Part shown: piece by piece, positions 1-9,064 of the stretch | Layout of the letters: each line of letters opens with the position of its first letter | Numbering within the stretch: position 1 is the first letter of the stretch | Origin: Tessaracoccus sp. OS52 | GTDB taxonomy: Bacteria > Actinomycetota > Actinomycetes > Propionibacteriales > Propionibacteriaceae | Direction: 5' to 3' | Assembly (NCBI RefSeq): GCF_020687685.1 | Contig: NZ_JAJEWM010000001.1 | Location: forward strand, 1,860,001-1,924,000 | DNA: 64,000 nucleotides | Translations under genes and position numbers: made by a program | The notes under the pieces: model-generated | The model's input: only the letters and a program-made list of their open reading frames with translations | Database searches by the model: none | Told to the model about the DNA's origin: nothing

Positions 1-1
1 G

Positions 2-757
2 ACGGTGAACGAGGCCCGCACCGGCCTCTCCATGGGCGAGTCCCAAGCCCTGACCACGAAGCGCTGGGAGATCTCGCGCGAGGCCCAGGACGAACTCTCC
101 TACGCTTCACACCAGAACCTCGCGAAGGCGTGGGACTCCGGGTTCTTCGACGACCTGGTCACGCCGTTCCTCGGAGTCACCAAGGACACCGTCCTGCGGC
201 CGGACACCACGCTCGAGAAGCTGGCGAAACTCAGGCCCGTCTTCGGCAAGGGTGCCGACGCCAGCATGACCGCCGGGAACTCCACCGCACTGAGCGACGG
301 AGCGGCCGTGGTGCTGCTGGCAGAGGAGGGCCACGCCCGCTCCATGGGCTGGCCGACGCTGGCCCGGGTGGTTGACAGCGCGGTGGCCGCCGCCGACTAC
401 GTGACCGGCGAGGAGGACCTGCTGCTCGCACCGACTCGCGCCATCCCGATGCTGCTGGAGCGCAACGGCCTTGCTCTCGACGACTTCGACCTGTTGGAGA
501 TCCACGAGGCCTTCGCATCGACGGTGCTGGCCACCATCAAGTCCCTGGAACAGCAGGGCCTGGGGACCGTGGACCGTTCGAAACTCAACGTGAACGGTAG
601 TTCGCTCGCCGCCGGCCACCCGTTCGCTGCCACCGGGGGCCGCATCGTCGCCTCGCTGGCGAAACTGCTGGCGGCCAAGGGTCCGGGGTCAAAGGGCCTG
701 ATCTCCATCTGCGCAGCCGGTGGCCAGGGCGTCACCGCGATCCTGGAGGCCTGCTGA
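2..757 (+). CDS. fadA2: Acetyl-CoA C-acyltransferase (thiolase), C-terminal part
   Basis: Partial gene; the frame is open to the left edge, so the N terminus with the nucleophilic cysteine lies outside the window. The visible 250 residues hold the thiolase C-terminal half: the GNSTALSDGAA loop, the NVNGSSLAAGHPFAATGGR segment with the GHP histidine, and the CAAGGQG motif with the second catalytic cysteine. Thiolases condense or cleave 3-ketoacyl-CoA. The stop overlaps the next start by one base (tgATG), so it is translationally coupled to a FabG4-like reductase and a MaoC dehydratase. That order matches my recollection of mycobacterial fadA2-fabG4-htdX, hence the symbol. Substrate is not determined. 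Confidence 0.9.
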   Translation, partial: TVNEARTGLSMGESQALTTKRWEISREAQDELSYASHQNLAKAWDSGFFDDLVTPFLGVTKDTVLRPDTTLEKLAKLRPVFGKGADASMTAGNSTALSDGAAVVLLAEEGHARSMGWPTLARVVDSAVAAADYVTGEEDLLLAPTRAIPMLLERNGLALDDFDLLEIHEAFASTVLATIKSLEQQGLGTVDRSKLNVNGSSLAAGHPFAATGGRIVASLAKLLAAKGPGSKGLISICAAGGQGVTAILEAC

Positions 758-2166
758 TGTCCAGCGGCAACATTCTGGAGACGCTCTACAACACGGGCCC
801 GGGACGCGCCCTGGCGCGCCGCGCGGGCCTGGCCGACCCACCCAAGCTGCGGCGCGGCCGGGTGGACCTCCGCCCTGTGGCGCTGGCCGAGCTGTCCGGC
901 GGCGGGGTCGTCGCCACGGCGTTGTCGGAGCTGGGCATCACACCGGCGCCCGCCCTGCTCGACCTGCCGGAGAACCGGACGAAGGACGACAGGGGTCGCG
1001 AAGTCCCGCCCGCCTACCAGACGCGGCCGGCTGCCCTGGTGGTGGACGCAACCGCGCTGCGCAGGATCACTGACCTGGAACTGCTCCGGCAGGTGCTGCG
1101 CCCCGCGATGAAGGGCCTGGACCGCTCGGGACGCATCGTCATCGTGGCCACCGACGCCTCCGCCGTCGAGGGGCTGGAGGCCCACGCCGTCGCCCAGGCC
1201 ATCGACGGCATCAACCGGACCGTCGGCAAGGAGTTGCGGGGCGGATCGACGTCCAACCTGGTCCTGCTGCGGGAGGGCACGAGGGCGGCCGACCTGCACT
1301 CCACGCTGGACTTCCTGCTGCAGGGCCGCTCCGCATTCGTCTCGGGGCAGACCTGGCGGGTGGGGCCACGCAAGCCGGGCGACGCCGTCGGCGAGGACTT
1401 CGACAGGTCACGCCCCTTCGAGGGCAGGATCGTGGTGGTGACAGGTTCCGCGCGCGGGATCGGCGCCGCGATCAGCGCCACGTTCGCCCGCGACGGTGCG
1501 AAGGTGGTGGCCGTCGACATCCCCGCAGCCGGCGAGTCGTTGGCCAGGGTGGCGAACGAGGTGGGCGGCTCGGCCCTCCAACTCGACATCACCGTCGCCG
1601 ACGCGGGCCGGCGGATCGCCGAGCACGTCGTGCGCACGCACGGATCCGGAGCGAAGATCTGGGCCATCGTCCACAACGCCGGGATCACGCGCGACAAGCT
1701 GCTGGCCAATCTCGACGAACAGCGCTGGGCACAGGTGTTGGAGGTCAACCTCGCCGCGGAACTGCGGATGAACGAGATCCTGCTTGACCAGGCACTGCCC
1801 GGTGGGCTCGCGGAGAACTCGCGGATCGTCGGGATCGCATCCACCTCCGGCGTCGCGGGCAACAAGGGCCAGACCAACTACGCCGCCTCGAAGGCCGGCG
1901 TGATGGGACTGGTCCGGGCCGAGGCGGCCGAGCTCTCGGACCGCCCCGTCACGGTGAACGCCGTTGCACCAGGCTTCATCGAGACCGAGATGACGGCGGC
2001 CATCCCCTTCGTCAGCCGGGAGATCTTCCGGCGCTCGAACTCACTGGGACAGGGCGGACAGCCCGTCGACGTGGCCGAGACCATCGCGTACCTGGCCGAC
2101 CCGGCCTCGGGAGGCGTCGACGGACAGGTGATCCGCGTCTGCGGCCAGAACCTGGTGGGTGCGTGA
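757..2166 (+). CDS. fabG4: High-molecular-weight 3-oxoacyl-[ACP/CoA] reductase, FabG4 type
   Basis: 469 residues, about twice an ordinary FabG. The first ~215 residues form the extra flavodoxin-like domain of FabG4 proteins; the rest is a classical short-chain dehydrogenase. The nucleotide loop TGSARGIGAA is near residue 228, the NAG motif (VHNAGITRDK) near 307, and the catalytic Ser and YxxxK (SSTSG...YAASK) near 366-378. FabG4 enzymes reduce 3-ketoacyl thioesters, typically CoA-linked and with NADH. It sits between a thiolase and a MaoC-type dehydratase with one-base overlaps on both sides, consistent with three consecutive steps of acyl chain elongation or degradation. Confidence 0.92.
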   Translation: MSSGNILETLYNTGPGRALARRAGLADPPKLRRGRVDLRPVALAELSGGGVVATALSELGITPAPALLDLPENRTKDDRGREVPPAYQTRPAALVVDATALRRITDLELLRQVLRPAMKGLDRSGRIVIVATDASAVEGLEAHAVAQAIDGINRTVGKELRGGSTSNLVLLREGTRAADLHSTLDFLLQGRSAFVSGQTWRVGPRKPGDAVGEDFDRSRPFEGRIVVVTGSARGIGAAISATFARDGAKVVAVDIPAAGESLARVANEVGGSALQLDITVADAGRRIAEHVVRTHGSGAKIWAIVHNAGITRDKLLANLDEQRWAQVLEVNLAAELRMNEILLDQALPGGLAENSRIVGIASTSGVAGNKGQTNYAASKAGVMGLVRAEAAELSDRPVTVNAVAPGFIETEMTAAIPFVSREIFRRSNSLGQGGQPVDVAETIAYLADPASGGVDGQVIRVCGQNLVGA

Positions 2167-3017
2167 TGGCCCACGAGACCCGTGAACTCGCTGCCCTGCC
2201 CGGGCTGGGCGGGTTGTTCGCCAAGGCGCTCGCCAACAGCCTCTCGCGCCCGGGTCCGACGGCGGGACTCCCGGACCGCAGCGTCGTCGTCGGCGCGCTC
2301 CACCAGGATCGTGAGCGATTGGCCGAATACGCGCGGCTCACCGGCTTCGGCATCCGCGACGCCGTCCCGGCAACCTGGCTGCACGTCCAGACCTTCCCCC
2401 TGCACGCGTACCTGATGGCGCAGCCCGATTTCCCGTACCAACTGGCCGGCCTCGTGCACGTCAGCAACCAGCAGAGGCTCCACCGGCCGGTGACCGCCGA
2501 CGAGGTGCTGCGCCTGCAGGTGAGTTCTGCCAACGCTCTCCCCCACAAGCGCGGGGTCGCCTTCGACCTGCTGGGCGAGATCCGGGTGGGAGACGAACTC
2601 GTGTGGTCCGGGACGAGCAACTACCTGGCAGTCGGCAAGTCGCTGCCCGGCGAGCCGGTCCAGACGCCACGGCTGGAGGCGCCGGCGGTGGCCGCCAGCC
2701 AGCAGTGGCGGCTGCCTGCGGACCTGGGGAGGCAGTACGCCAAGGTTTCCGGGGACACCAACCCCATCCACCTGAGCCGGCTGACGGCCATGCCCTTCGG
2801 GTTCGACAGGCCGATCATCCACGGCATGTGGACCCACGCGCGGGCGCTGGCCGGACTGGGGCGTCGGCTGCCGGAGGCGTACACGGTCGAGGTGGCGTTC
2901 ACCAAGCCGATCGCATTGCCCGGCAGGGTGCGCTTCGCCGCGGACCGGGACCTCGCGTTCGCGGTGCTGAACTCGGACGAGACGAAGTCCTATCTGCTGG
3001 GCCGGGTGACGTCCTGA
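2166..3017 (+). CDS. htdX: MaoC-family 3-hydroxyacyl-thioester dehydratase, HtdX-like
   Basis: 283 residues with a double hot-dog layout. The hydratase-2 signature is in the second half: [15 protein letters not shown] carries the Asp/His catalytic pair, followed by the [10 protein letters not shown] segment. The family interconverts 3-hydroxyacyl and trans-2-enoyl thioesters. The ATG at 2166 overlaps the fabG4 stop (TGATG), the same coupling as between the two upstream genes; a GTG one codon earlier is an alternative. With the thiolase and FabG4 it supplies condensation, reduction and dehydration. No enoyl reductase gene is next to it. Confidence 0.88.
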   Translation: MAHETRELAALPGLGGLFAKALANSLSRPGPTAGLPDRSVVVGALHQDRERLAEYARLTGFGIRDAVPATWLHVQTFPLHAYLMAQPDFPYQLAGLVHVSNQQRLHRPVTADEVLRLQVSSANALPHKRGVAFDLLGEIRVGDELVWSGTSNYLAVGKSLPGEPVQTPRLEAPAVAASQQWRLPADLGRQYAKVSGDTNPIHLSRLTAMPFGFDRPIIHGMWTHARALAGLGRRLPEAYTVEVAFTKPIALPGRVRFAADRDLAFAVLNSDETKSYLLGRVTS

Positions 3018-3044
3018 CGCAGTGGCCCCGTCGGACGGGTCACC

Positions 3045-3050
3045 TAGAAT
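3045..3050 (+). promoter_or_regulatory. Leaderless -10 box of dapD
   Basis: TAGAAT, then 7 nt, then the dapD ATG at 3058. No Shine-Dalgarno sequence fits between, so transcription probably starts at or next to the start codon. Confidence 0.6.
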
Positions 3051-3057
3051 CGGACGC

Positions 3058-3990
3058 ATGACAGACGAGAACCGCACCGCCTCCGCCTGGGGCCTCGCCA
3101 GCATCCACAGCACCGGCGCCGTCCTGGACACCTGGTACCCGAAGCCGCAGCTCGGCGACGACGCCCCCGACGACGCGCCGTCGGCGCTCGTGGAGGCGCA
3201 GTTCGACGACGACATCCGCCAGGTGGAGACGAAGGTGGTCCGCACCGCCATCACGCTGGACCAGCCGCCGACGAGCGTCGAGGACGCCTACCTGCGCCTG
3301 CACCTGCTGAGCCATCGTCTGGTCAGGCCGCACGGGCTGAACCTCGAGGGGATCTTCGGCAAGCTGCCGAACAACGCGTTCACCAGCCGTGGCCCCGTCC
3401 GGCCCGAGGACGTCAACCGGGTGCGCGCCATCCTCCGCGCCCGCGGCGAACAGCTGATCGTCTACGGCCTGGACAAGTTCCCGCGCATGGTGGACTACGT
3501 CACGCCCACCGGCGTGCGCATCGCCGACGCAGACCGGGTCCGCCTCGGGGCGCACCTTGCCGCCGGTACCACCGTCATGCACGAGGGCTTCGTCAACTTC
3601 AATGCCGGCACGCTCGGGACCTCCATGGTCGAGGGCCGGATCTCGGCCGGGGTGGTCGTCGGGGACGGCTCCGACATCGGGGGCGGCGCGTCCATCATGG
3701 GGACGCTCTCGGGCGGCGGCCAGGAGGTCATCCGCATCGGCGAGCGGTGCCTCCTCGGCGCGGAATCGGGCATCGGGATCTCGCTCGGAGACGACTGCGT
3801 CGTCGAGGCCGGCCTCTACGTCACCGCTGGCACCAAGATCACCCTCGCCGACGGCCGGATCGTCAAGGCACGGGAACTCTCCGGCGTGAACGACCTGCTG
3901 TTCCTGCGCGATTCGGTCACGGGCACCGTCCAGGCCAAGAGCCGCCACGGCGCGCCCGTCAAGCTCAACGCCGAGTTGCACGCCAACTGA
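3058..3990 (+). CDS. dapD: 2,3,4,5-tetrahydropyridine-2,6-dicarboxylate N-succinyltransferase
   Basis: 310 residues. Catalyses succinylation of tetrahydrodipicolinate with succinyl-CoA in the succinylase branch of meso-diaminopimelate and lysine synthesis. The N-terminal half matches the actinobacterial DapD type; the C-terminal half is a left-handed beta-helix with hexapeptide repeats ([21 protein letters not shown]) and the conserved stretch [23 protein letters not shown]. The ATG at 3058 is preferred over the GTG at 3022 because TAGAAT lies 7 nt before it and homology begins soon after. The next enzyme of the pathway, DapC, is encoded about 4 kb downstream on the other strand. Confidence 0.95.
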   Translation: MTDENRTASAWGLASIHSTGAVLDTWYPKPQLGDDAPDDAPSALVEAQFDDDIRQVETKVVRTAITLDQPPTSVEDAYLRLHLLSHRLVRPHGLNLEGIFGKLPNNAFTSRGPVRPEDVNRVRAILRARGEQLIVYGLDKFPRMVDYVTPTGVRIADADRVRLGAHLAAGTTVMHEGFVNFNAGTLGTSMVEGRISAGVVVGDGSDIGGGASIMGTLSGGGQEVIRIGERCLLGAESGIGISLGDDCVVEAGLYVTAGTKITLADGRIVKARELSGVNDLLFLRDSVTGTVQAKSRHGAPVKLNAELHAN

Positions 3991-4820
3991 TGAGCCGCAA
4001 GTCGGTGGCGCTGACCACGGCCGTCCTGCTGGTGATCGGCCTGCTCGGCATCGGGGCCTACCTCGGCTACGACTACGTGATGACGCGCCTGGTGCGGGAA
4101 CGCTGCTACGTGGCCTTGGGAGACGGGGAAACCCTCACCCTGACCGCGGAACAGTCCCGCAACGCCGCGATCATCGTCGCCGCCTCCTTCAAGGCCGACC
4201 TGCCGGAGCAGGCGGCGGTGATTGCACTGGCCACCGCGTACCAGGAGTCCGGGTTGCGCAACCTCGACTACGGCGACCGGGATTCCCTGGGCCTGTTCCA
4301 GCAGCGGCCCTCCTACGGCTGGGGCACCGAGGAACAACTCATGGACCCGTGGTACTCGTCGGGGCGCTTCTACGAGGAACTGGTGAAGTTCGACAACTGG
4401 GAGCAGCGCGACATCACCGAGATGGCGCAGCAGGTGCAGCGCAGCGGCCACCCGGACGCCTACCGCAAGCACGAGGCCAATGCCATGGCTGTGGCCGGTG
4501 CCCTGCGCGGCACGCGGCCGGCGACGTTGGTGTGCGTGGACCGCACGGAGAACCCGGGAGACCCGGGTGTCTTCGAGGAGCTGGTCGCACAAGTCCCCGG
4601 CGTGTCGACCGAGGTCCAGGGCGACGTGGTCAGGTTCACTTCCCAGGACGAGGCCGCGCTGTGGGCCGCCACCCACCTCGCGCTGGCGAACACCCGCGAC
4701 GCCGGAATCGTGTCAGCCGAACTCCCGACGCATCGCTGGGAACAGGGCAACGAACAGGCCTGGACCGAGGGCTCGCCCGACGGCCAGCCCGGGGTGGCCG
4801 AGCTGCGGCTGAGGCAGTGA
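3990..4820 (+). CDS. Membrane-anchored lysozyme/transglycosylase-like protein
   Basis: 276 residues. One N-terminal membrane segment (about residues 8-30) puts the rest outside the cell. Residues ~75-150 resemble an SLT/lysozyme-fold domain: TAYQESGLRNLDYGDRDSLGLFQQRPS has the catalytic Glu context and the GLFQ motif of lytic transglycosylases, followed by a GWGTEEQLMDP segment common in actinobacterial homologues. The start overlaps the dapD stop by one base, so it is co-translated with a peptidoglycan precursor gene, which fits a cell-wall role. Whether it cleaves glycan strands is inference. The C-terminal third is not recognised. Confidence 0.75.
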   Translation: MSRKSVALTTAVLLVIGLLGIGAYLGYDYVMTRLVRERCYVALGDGETLTLTAEQSRNAAIIVAASFKADLPEQAAVIALATAYQESGLRNLDYGDRDSLGLFQQRPSYGWGTEEQLMDPWYSSGRFYEELVKFDNWEQRDITEMAQQVQRSGHPDAYRKHEANAMAVAGALRGTRPATLVCVDRTENPGDPGVFEELVAQVPGVSTEVQGDVVRFTSQDEAALWAATHLALANTRDAGIVSAELPTHRWEQGNEQAWTEGSPDGQPGVAELRLRQ

Positions 4821-6040
4821 TCACGCCCAGGACGGGCGCCCAGTGGACGGCGGCTCTCCGGGACGAAGCGCTGCCGAACGTGGCCGAACTGCTCACCGAC
4901 GACATCCCCGGGCCCCTCGCGGCGGCCGCTGCAGCCGCGGGCGGAACCGTCGCCGCCCACCGCCTGGCAGGGGTGACGTGGTGGCCCGGGCGAAGCTGCA
5001 CCGTCCAGTGGCTCGCCGAGATCGAGGGCGGACCGCTCGCGGGCAGCGGCGAGTACGTCGCCACCACCCTGGAACCGCCGCCGGGCGCGTTGGTCGTTGG
5101 TGACGGCAACCAGGCGGTGACGGTCTGGAAGGTCCCGAACGACCCCTTCCTGCCCGCCCTGGCGACGGTGTTGGCACCAGGAATGGCCGCGCGACTCGTC
5201 GCGGACCTCGGAGGGGAGCTGGAGGATCCGGGCGCCGACCTGAAGGCCTACCGCCCCACCCGTCGCGCCGTCATCGAGGTCAACGGACGGGGAGACCATC
5301 GCCTCTACCTCAAGCTCGTCAAACCAGATCGGCTGGAGTCGCTGCGACGTCGTCACGACGAACTCTGCCGCCACCTCCCCGTGCCCGAGCCGCTCGGTGT
5401 CCAGCGCGAGTTGGGCCTGCTGGTGATGCCCAGCATGCGGGGTGCCACCCTCCGCGAGGCGCTGGAGGCTCCGGGCGAGGTGGTGCCGTCGCCAGAGGTG
5501 GTGGTCGGGCTCACTGGTCGGATCCCCGAGCTGTCAAGGATGGGTGAGGTCACCTCGTCGATCGAGGCGGCACCCCGGATGGCGGACCTGCTCACGCACC
5601 TGCTGCCCGCCCAGCACAATCGCATCACCTCCCTCCTGGGCCGGATCGGGAGCGACCTGGTTACCGAGCGTGTCGTCGCGCACGGCGACTACCACGAGGC
5701 CCAGTTGTTGGTCGACGGCGGCGCCGTCGTCGGTCTGCTCGACGTGGACACCGTCGGGTGGGCCCGGCCCGCGGACGACGCCGCCGTCATGCTCGCCCAC
5801 CTGAGCGTCTGGTCCGCAATGTCATCCCGACCCCAAAGGGTCCGCGCCTACGCCCTCGAGTTGCAGCGGTTGTGGGACCGCCAGCTGGACCCGGTGGACC
5901 TGCGACGTCGCGTCGCGGCGCGACTGCTCGCCTTGGCCGTGGGCCCGTTTCGTGCGCAGGTGGACGGCTGGCCCCTGCAGACCTCCCTCCGCCTGGACCT
6001 GGTTGAGGGTTGGCTGGACTCGGCCGATGCCGTCGCCTGA
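4817..6040 (+). CDS. Phosphotransferase-fold protein (APH/maltokinase-like)
   Basis: 407 residues. The GTG at 4817 overlaps the preceding stop by four bases (GTGA). The C-terminal half shows the aminoglycoside phosphotransferase/choline kinase fold: HGDYHEAQLL matches the catalytic HxDxxxxN loop except that Gln replaces the metal-binding Asn, and LLDVDTVG matches the DxD metal site. The N-terminal half has the look of the cap found in maltokinase-like proteins, not of resistance enzymes. It is the third gene of the dapD transcription unit. The substrate cannot be told from the sequence. Confidence 0.75.
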   Translation: MITPRTGAQWTAALRDEALPNVAELLTDDIPGPLAAAAAAAGGTVAAHRLAGVTWWPGRSCTVQWLAEIEGGPLAGSGEYVATTLEPPPGALVVGDGNQAVTVWKVPNDPFLPALATVLAPGMAARLVADLGGELEDPGADLKAYRPTRRAVIEVNGRGDHRLYLKLVKPDRLESLRRRHDELCRHLPVPEPLGVQRELGLLVMPSMRGATLREALEAPGEVVPSPEVVVGLTGRIPELSRMGEVTSSIEAAPRMADLLTHLLPAQHNRITSLLGRIGSDLVTERVVAHGDYHEAQLLVDGGAVVGLLDVDTVGWARPADDAAVMLAHLSVWSAMSSRPQRVRAYALELQRLWDRQLDPVDLRRRVAARLLALAVGPFRAQVDGWPLQTSLRLDLVEGWLDSADAVA

Positions 6041-6128
6041 TCCTCGGTGAGAAGTCTCTAATCCTGACGTAAGGGTCCCCTCATCCCCACCCGGAAGACT
6101 CGGATCAACGACAACCGGAGGGAACATC

Positions 6129-6599
6129 ATGAGCAACACCTGGAAGATCGCAGTCGGAGCCACCGCCCTGTCCGCCCTGGGCATCGGCGTCGCGGCCGCC
6201 AACACCGTCGGCAACAACCCGGAGCCACTCGACCTGAGCGAGCGTCGCCCCGTCGCTGAGACCTCCACCGGCTGGGACGTCTCATCACCGGCCGCCACCC
6301 CCTCGCCTTCAGTCTCCCCCACCCCCACCGCGCAGGTCGGGAACATGGGCGAGGCCACCCTGCACAGCCCCTTGGCCCAGGTGGCTGGCGAGCTCAGCGC
6401 CCAGTCCGTCCAGACCGCCCAGTCCGTCCAGACCGCCCAGTCCGTCCAGACCACACAGTCCGTCCAGACGGCGCAGTCCGTCCAGTCCGCTCAGTCCGTC
6501 CAGACCACACAGTCCGTCCAGACGGTCCAGACGGTCCAGACGGCGCAGTCCGTCCAGTCCGCTCAGTCGGTCCAGTCTCCCGACGGTGACGACGACTGA
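6129..6599 (+). CDS. Secreted protein with ten QSVQTA-type hexapeptide repeats
   Basis: 156 residues, no family recognised. Residues 1-24 form a Sec signal peptide (hydrophobic core ending GVAAA). A Pro/Ser/Thr-rich linker follows (residues ~55-75). From residue 92 there are ten hexapeptides of the form Q-S/T-V-Q-T/S-A/T/V, then an acidic tail DGDDD. The start has a strong GGAGGG site six bases upstream. The repeats are polar and rich in Gln, Ser and Val, suggesting an extended or beta-solenoid wall-spanning segment. The gene stands just upstream of a lipoprotein serpin; a shared job is possible but unproven. Confidence 0.8.
   Translation: MSNTWKIAVGATALSALGIGVAAANTVGNNPEPLDLSERRPVAETSTGWDVSSPAATPSPSVSPTPTAQVGNMGEATLHSPLAQVAGELSAQSVQTAQSVQTAQSVQTTQSVQTAQSVQSAQSVQTTQSVQTVQTVQTAQSVQSAQSVQSPDGDDD
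6402..6581 (+). repeat. In-frame tandem repeat, ten 18-bp units
   Basis: Ten consecutive 18-bp units based on CAGTCCGTCCAGACCGCC encode the hexapeptide repeats of the secreted protein. Units differ mainly at the fifth and sixth codons, and some are identical, so unit gain or loss by slippage or recombination is likely. Confidence 0.92.
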
Positions 6600-6676
6600 C
6601 TCAGCCCGTCTCCTGGCCGAGGAAACGCTGGTGCCCACGGATCGACGTCGATTCGATAACGAGAGTGTCCCGACTG

Positions 6677-6705
6677 TTCATTTGCGCGCCGACGGAGCCT
6701 ACTCT
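6677..6705 (+). promoter_or_regulatory. Candidate promoter of the serpin gene
   Basis: TTCATT at 6677-6682 and TACTCT at 6700-6705 with a 17-bp spacer, followed by a purine-rich leader to the ATG at 6733. The -35 match is weak. Confidence 0.35.
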
Positions 6706-6732
6706 CGAGGCAGCGACAAGGGGGGCCCGGGA

Positions 6733-7980
6733 ATGTTCACACGACGTCAACTTCTACTCATGGGCGGACTGGCGGCAGCGGCAGTCGGGCTTTGCGCCTG
6801 CTCGCGAGGCGCCGTGGCAACCGAGTCCCTGCGAAGCGACGCCTCCCTGCGAGAGCTCCCGCTGGAGTCGACGGCTGGCATCGACGTCGCCGCACGAACG
6901 ACGGCCGACCTCGGCTGGGAGTTGTTGGTGGCCGGCGCTGAACGCAACCGCGTGATCGCGCCGTCGTCCCTCGGGGTCACGCTCGCGATGTTGGCTGAGG
7001 GCGCCACCGGAGAAACCCTGACGGGCCTCGACGCGCTGTTCGGACTGGGAGCGGACGAGCGCTCCGCAGCGGTGGGTGCGCTGCGCCAGTCGCTGGACGG
7101 CTACGATTCCCTTCCCGCTTCCGTCGACGTCGACGACCCGCCCGATGAACCCGTCGTCCACCAGGCCAGCCAAGTGGTGATCATCGACGACAAGCCCGTC
7201 GGCGAGCGGTTCCTCGAGCGCCTGGCCGCCTACTACGACGCCGGGGCCGAGCGCGTGGCCTACGACGACGCCAAGGCGGCACTCGACGAGTGGGCCCGCA
7301 CCCACACCGCCGGTCTCATCGAGGAGTCGGGGATCCGCATGGAGCCCCGGATCAAGGTGGTGCTGCAGGATGCCATCCTGTTCGCGGCAGCCTGGCGGGA
7401 GGTGTTCACCGACGACACGGGCACGATGCCGTTCGACGGCCCGGACGGACTCACCTCGGTGCCGGCGTTGCGGGGCGAGTTCAACGTCGCCTTCATCGAG
7501 GGCGACGCTTGGGAGGCGGTCCGGCTCCCCTACGACGATGCCCTCGCCATGGACGTGATCCTGCCCGCCAGGAGCGTGGACCCTGCCTCCCTCAGTGCCC
7601 AGCAACTCGACGACATCCGGCGGGCCCTCGACGAAGCCGCTCCGGTCTCGGTCTCGGTCACCATGCCGCCGTGCGACCTCACCGCGAAATGGGACCTGCT
7701 GGGGCCGCTGGCCGAACAGGGGCTGACGTTCGATCAACTGGACGGCATTTTCTCCGGCGGGTTCGCGGCGCAATTCTGCCAGCAGGTCAAGCTCATGGTC
7801 TCCGCGAAGGGAACGGTCGGCGCCGGCGTCACGGAGGTGGCCGTCGCGGAGAGCGCCAGCGTGACGGAGATGGAACTCGTCGTAGACCGGCCCTACATCA
7901 TGCGCGTGCTGGACACCCGCACCGGTTGGCCGTTCTTCCTGGCGATCGTCAACGACGCAGCGGCTGCGGTCACGACCTGA
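6733..7980 (+). CDS. Serpin-family protease inhibitor, predicted lipoprotein
   Basis: 415 residues. The N terminus TRRQLLL...GLCACS combines a twin-arginine-like motif, a hydrophobic stretch and a lipobox, so the protein is probably exported and lipid-anchored. The rest follows the serpin fold: NRVIAPSSLGVTLAMLAEGATGET near the start, LQDAILFAAAWREVF in the middle, and the terminal PFFLAIVND. The reactive-centre hinge SAKGTVGAGVTEV has small residues at most hinge positions, compatible with an inhibitory serpin. Target proteases are unknown. The start is the ATG after an AAGGGGG site; homology does not extend upstream. Its 3' end overlaps dapC by 11 bp. Confidence 0.9.
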   Translation: MFTRRQLLLMGGLAAAAVGLCACSRGAVATESLRSDASLRELPLESTAGIDVAARTTADLGWELLVAGAERNRVIAPSSLGVTLAMLAEGATGETLTGLDALFGLGADERSAAVGALRQSLDGYDSLPASVDVDDPPDEPVVHQASQVVIIDDKPVGERFLERLAAYYDAGAERVAYDDAKAALDEWARTHTAGLIEESGIRMEPRIKVVLQDAILFAAAWREVFTDDTGTMPFDGPDGLTSVPALRGEFNVAFIEGDAWEAVRLPYDDALAMDVILPARSVDPASLSAQQLDDIRRALDEAAPVSVSVTMPPCDLTAKWDLLGPLAEQGLTFDQLDGIFSGGFAAQFCQQVKLMVSAKGTVGAGVTEVAVAESASVTEMELVVDRPYIMRVLDTRTGWPFFLAIVNDAAAAVTT

Positions 7981-9061
7981 GGCGGGCGGCGGCCTCGGCG
8001 ATGCGCTCATCCGTCGCCGTGAGCGCGATGCGGACGTGCTGGTGTGACCCGGTGCCGTAGAAGTCTCCCGGGGCGGCGAGGATTCCGCGTTCGGCCAGCC
8101 AGTCGATGGTGTCGCGGCACGGCTCGTCGCGCGTCGCCCACAGGTAGAGGGCACCCTCGGAGTGGTCGATCCTGAAGCCGGCCGCCTCGAGCGCCGGCCG
8201 TAGTGTGCGTCGTCGGGACAGGTACCGCTCGCGCTGCTCCTCGACGTGGGCCTGGTCCGCCAGGAGCGCGCGCATGGCCGCCTGGATGGGGGCCGGCACG
8301 ATCATCCCAAGGTGCTTGCGGGCCGCGATGAGCTCCCCGACGACGGCGCAGTCGCCCGCGACGAACCCGGCACGGTAACCGGCTGCGTTGGACCGCTTGG
8401 AGGTGGAGTGCACCGCCAGCAGCCCGGAGAGGTCACCACCGTTGATCCGGGGGTCCAGCACGGAGAAGACCTCGGCCTCCCAGCCGAACTCCGCGTAGCA
8501 CTCGTCGCTGGCCAGGACGGCACCGGCGGCGCGGGTGGCCGCGACCCACGCCCGCAGTTCGTCGGCCGACAGGACCCGGCCGGAAGGGTTGGCGGGTGAG
8601 TTGATCCACACCAGAGCGGTGTCGGGCGGAAGCTGCGCGGGATCGTCCAGCGCGACGGCGCGGGCGCCGGAAACCCTGGCCCCGACCTCGTAGGTGGGAT
8701 AGGCGCACGTCGGGTAGACCACGGCCTTGCCAGGTCCGAGTGCGAGCAGCTGTGGCAGCCAGGCGACGAGTTCCTTGGTGCCGATCACCGGCATCACGTT
8801 CTCGTCGGTCAGCTCCACCGACGCCCAGCGTCCCTCCAAGTAGGAGATGATCGCGTCCCTGGTCTTGGCCGCCCCCCACACCGTCGGGTAACCGGGTGAG
8901 TCAGCCGCCGCGGCCAGGGCGTCACGGGCGAGGGCCGGCGTGGGGTCCACGGGCGTGCCGACCGAGAGGTCAACGAGGCCACCGGGGTGCTCCGCCGCGC
9001 GTTGCCGCGCCGCTCGCAGCGAGTCCCACGGGAAGTCGGGCAGGCTGCGGGCCAGCGACAT
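7970..9061 (-). CDS. dapC: N-succinyldiaminopimelate aminotransferase
   Basis: 363 residues, fold-type I PLP aminotransferase. It converts N-succinyl-2-amino-6-oxopimelate to N-succinyl-LL-diaminopimelate, the step after DapD. Visible signatures: VDLSVGTPVDPTP near the start, INSPANPSGRVLS (substrate/PLP Asn), SDECYAEFGWE (PLP Asp/Tyr), and STSKRSNAAGYRAGF with the Schiff-base Lys and phosphate-binding Arg. It lies directly behind fdxA, an arrangement known from other actinobacteria. Either the ATG at 9061 or the GTG one codon upstream could start it. It converges on the serpin gene. Confidence 0.93.
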   Translation of the reverse strand: MSLARSLPDFPWDSLRAARQRAAEHPGGLVDLSVGTPVDPTPALARDALAAAADSPGYPTVWGAAKTRDAIISYLEGRWASVELTDENVMPVIGTKELVAWLPQLLALGPGKAVVYPTCAYPTYEVGARVSGARAVALDDPAQLPPDTALVWINSPANPSGRVLSADELRAWVAATRAAGAVLASDECYAEFGWEAEVFSVLDPRINGGDLSGLLAVHSTSKRSNAAGYRAGFVAGDCAVVGELIAARKHLGMIVPAPIQAAMRALLADQAHVEEQRERYLSRRRTLRPALEAAGFRIDHSEGALYLWATRDEPCRDTIDWLAERGILAAPGDFYGTGSHQHVRIALTATDERIAEAAARLRS

Positions 9062-9064
9062 CAC

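Noticed and set aside
1878-3254. Long open frame on the minus strand opposite fabG4 and the MaoC gene (458 codons)
   Set aside because: High G+C DNA keeps antisense frames open; the deduced protein is low-complexity in Arg, His, Gln and Pro, while the plus-strand frames are clear enzymes.
4817-6040. Aminoglycoside resistance gene
   Set aside because: Only the kinase fold is shared; the catalytic loop is altered and the gene is coupled to dapD, so resistance is not supported. The same holds for the APH-like gene at 27759-28544.
6402-6581. CRISPR-like array
   Set aside because: Repeats are contiguous without unique spacers, and in frame with a coding sequence.
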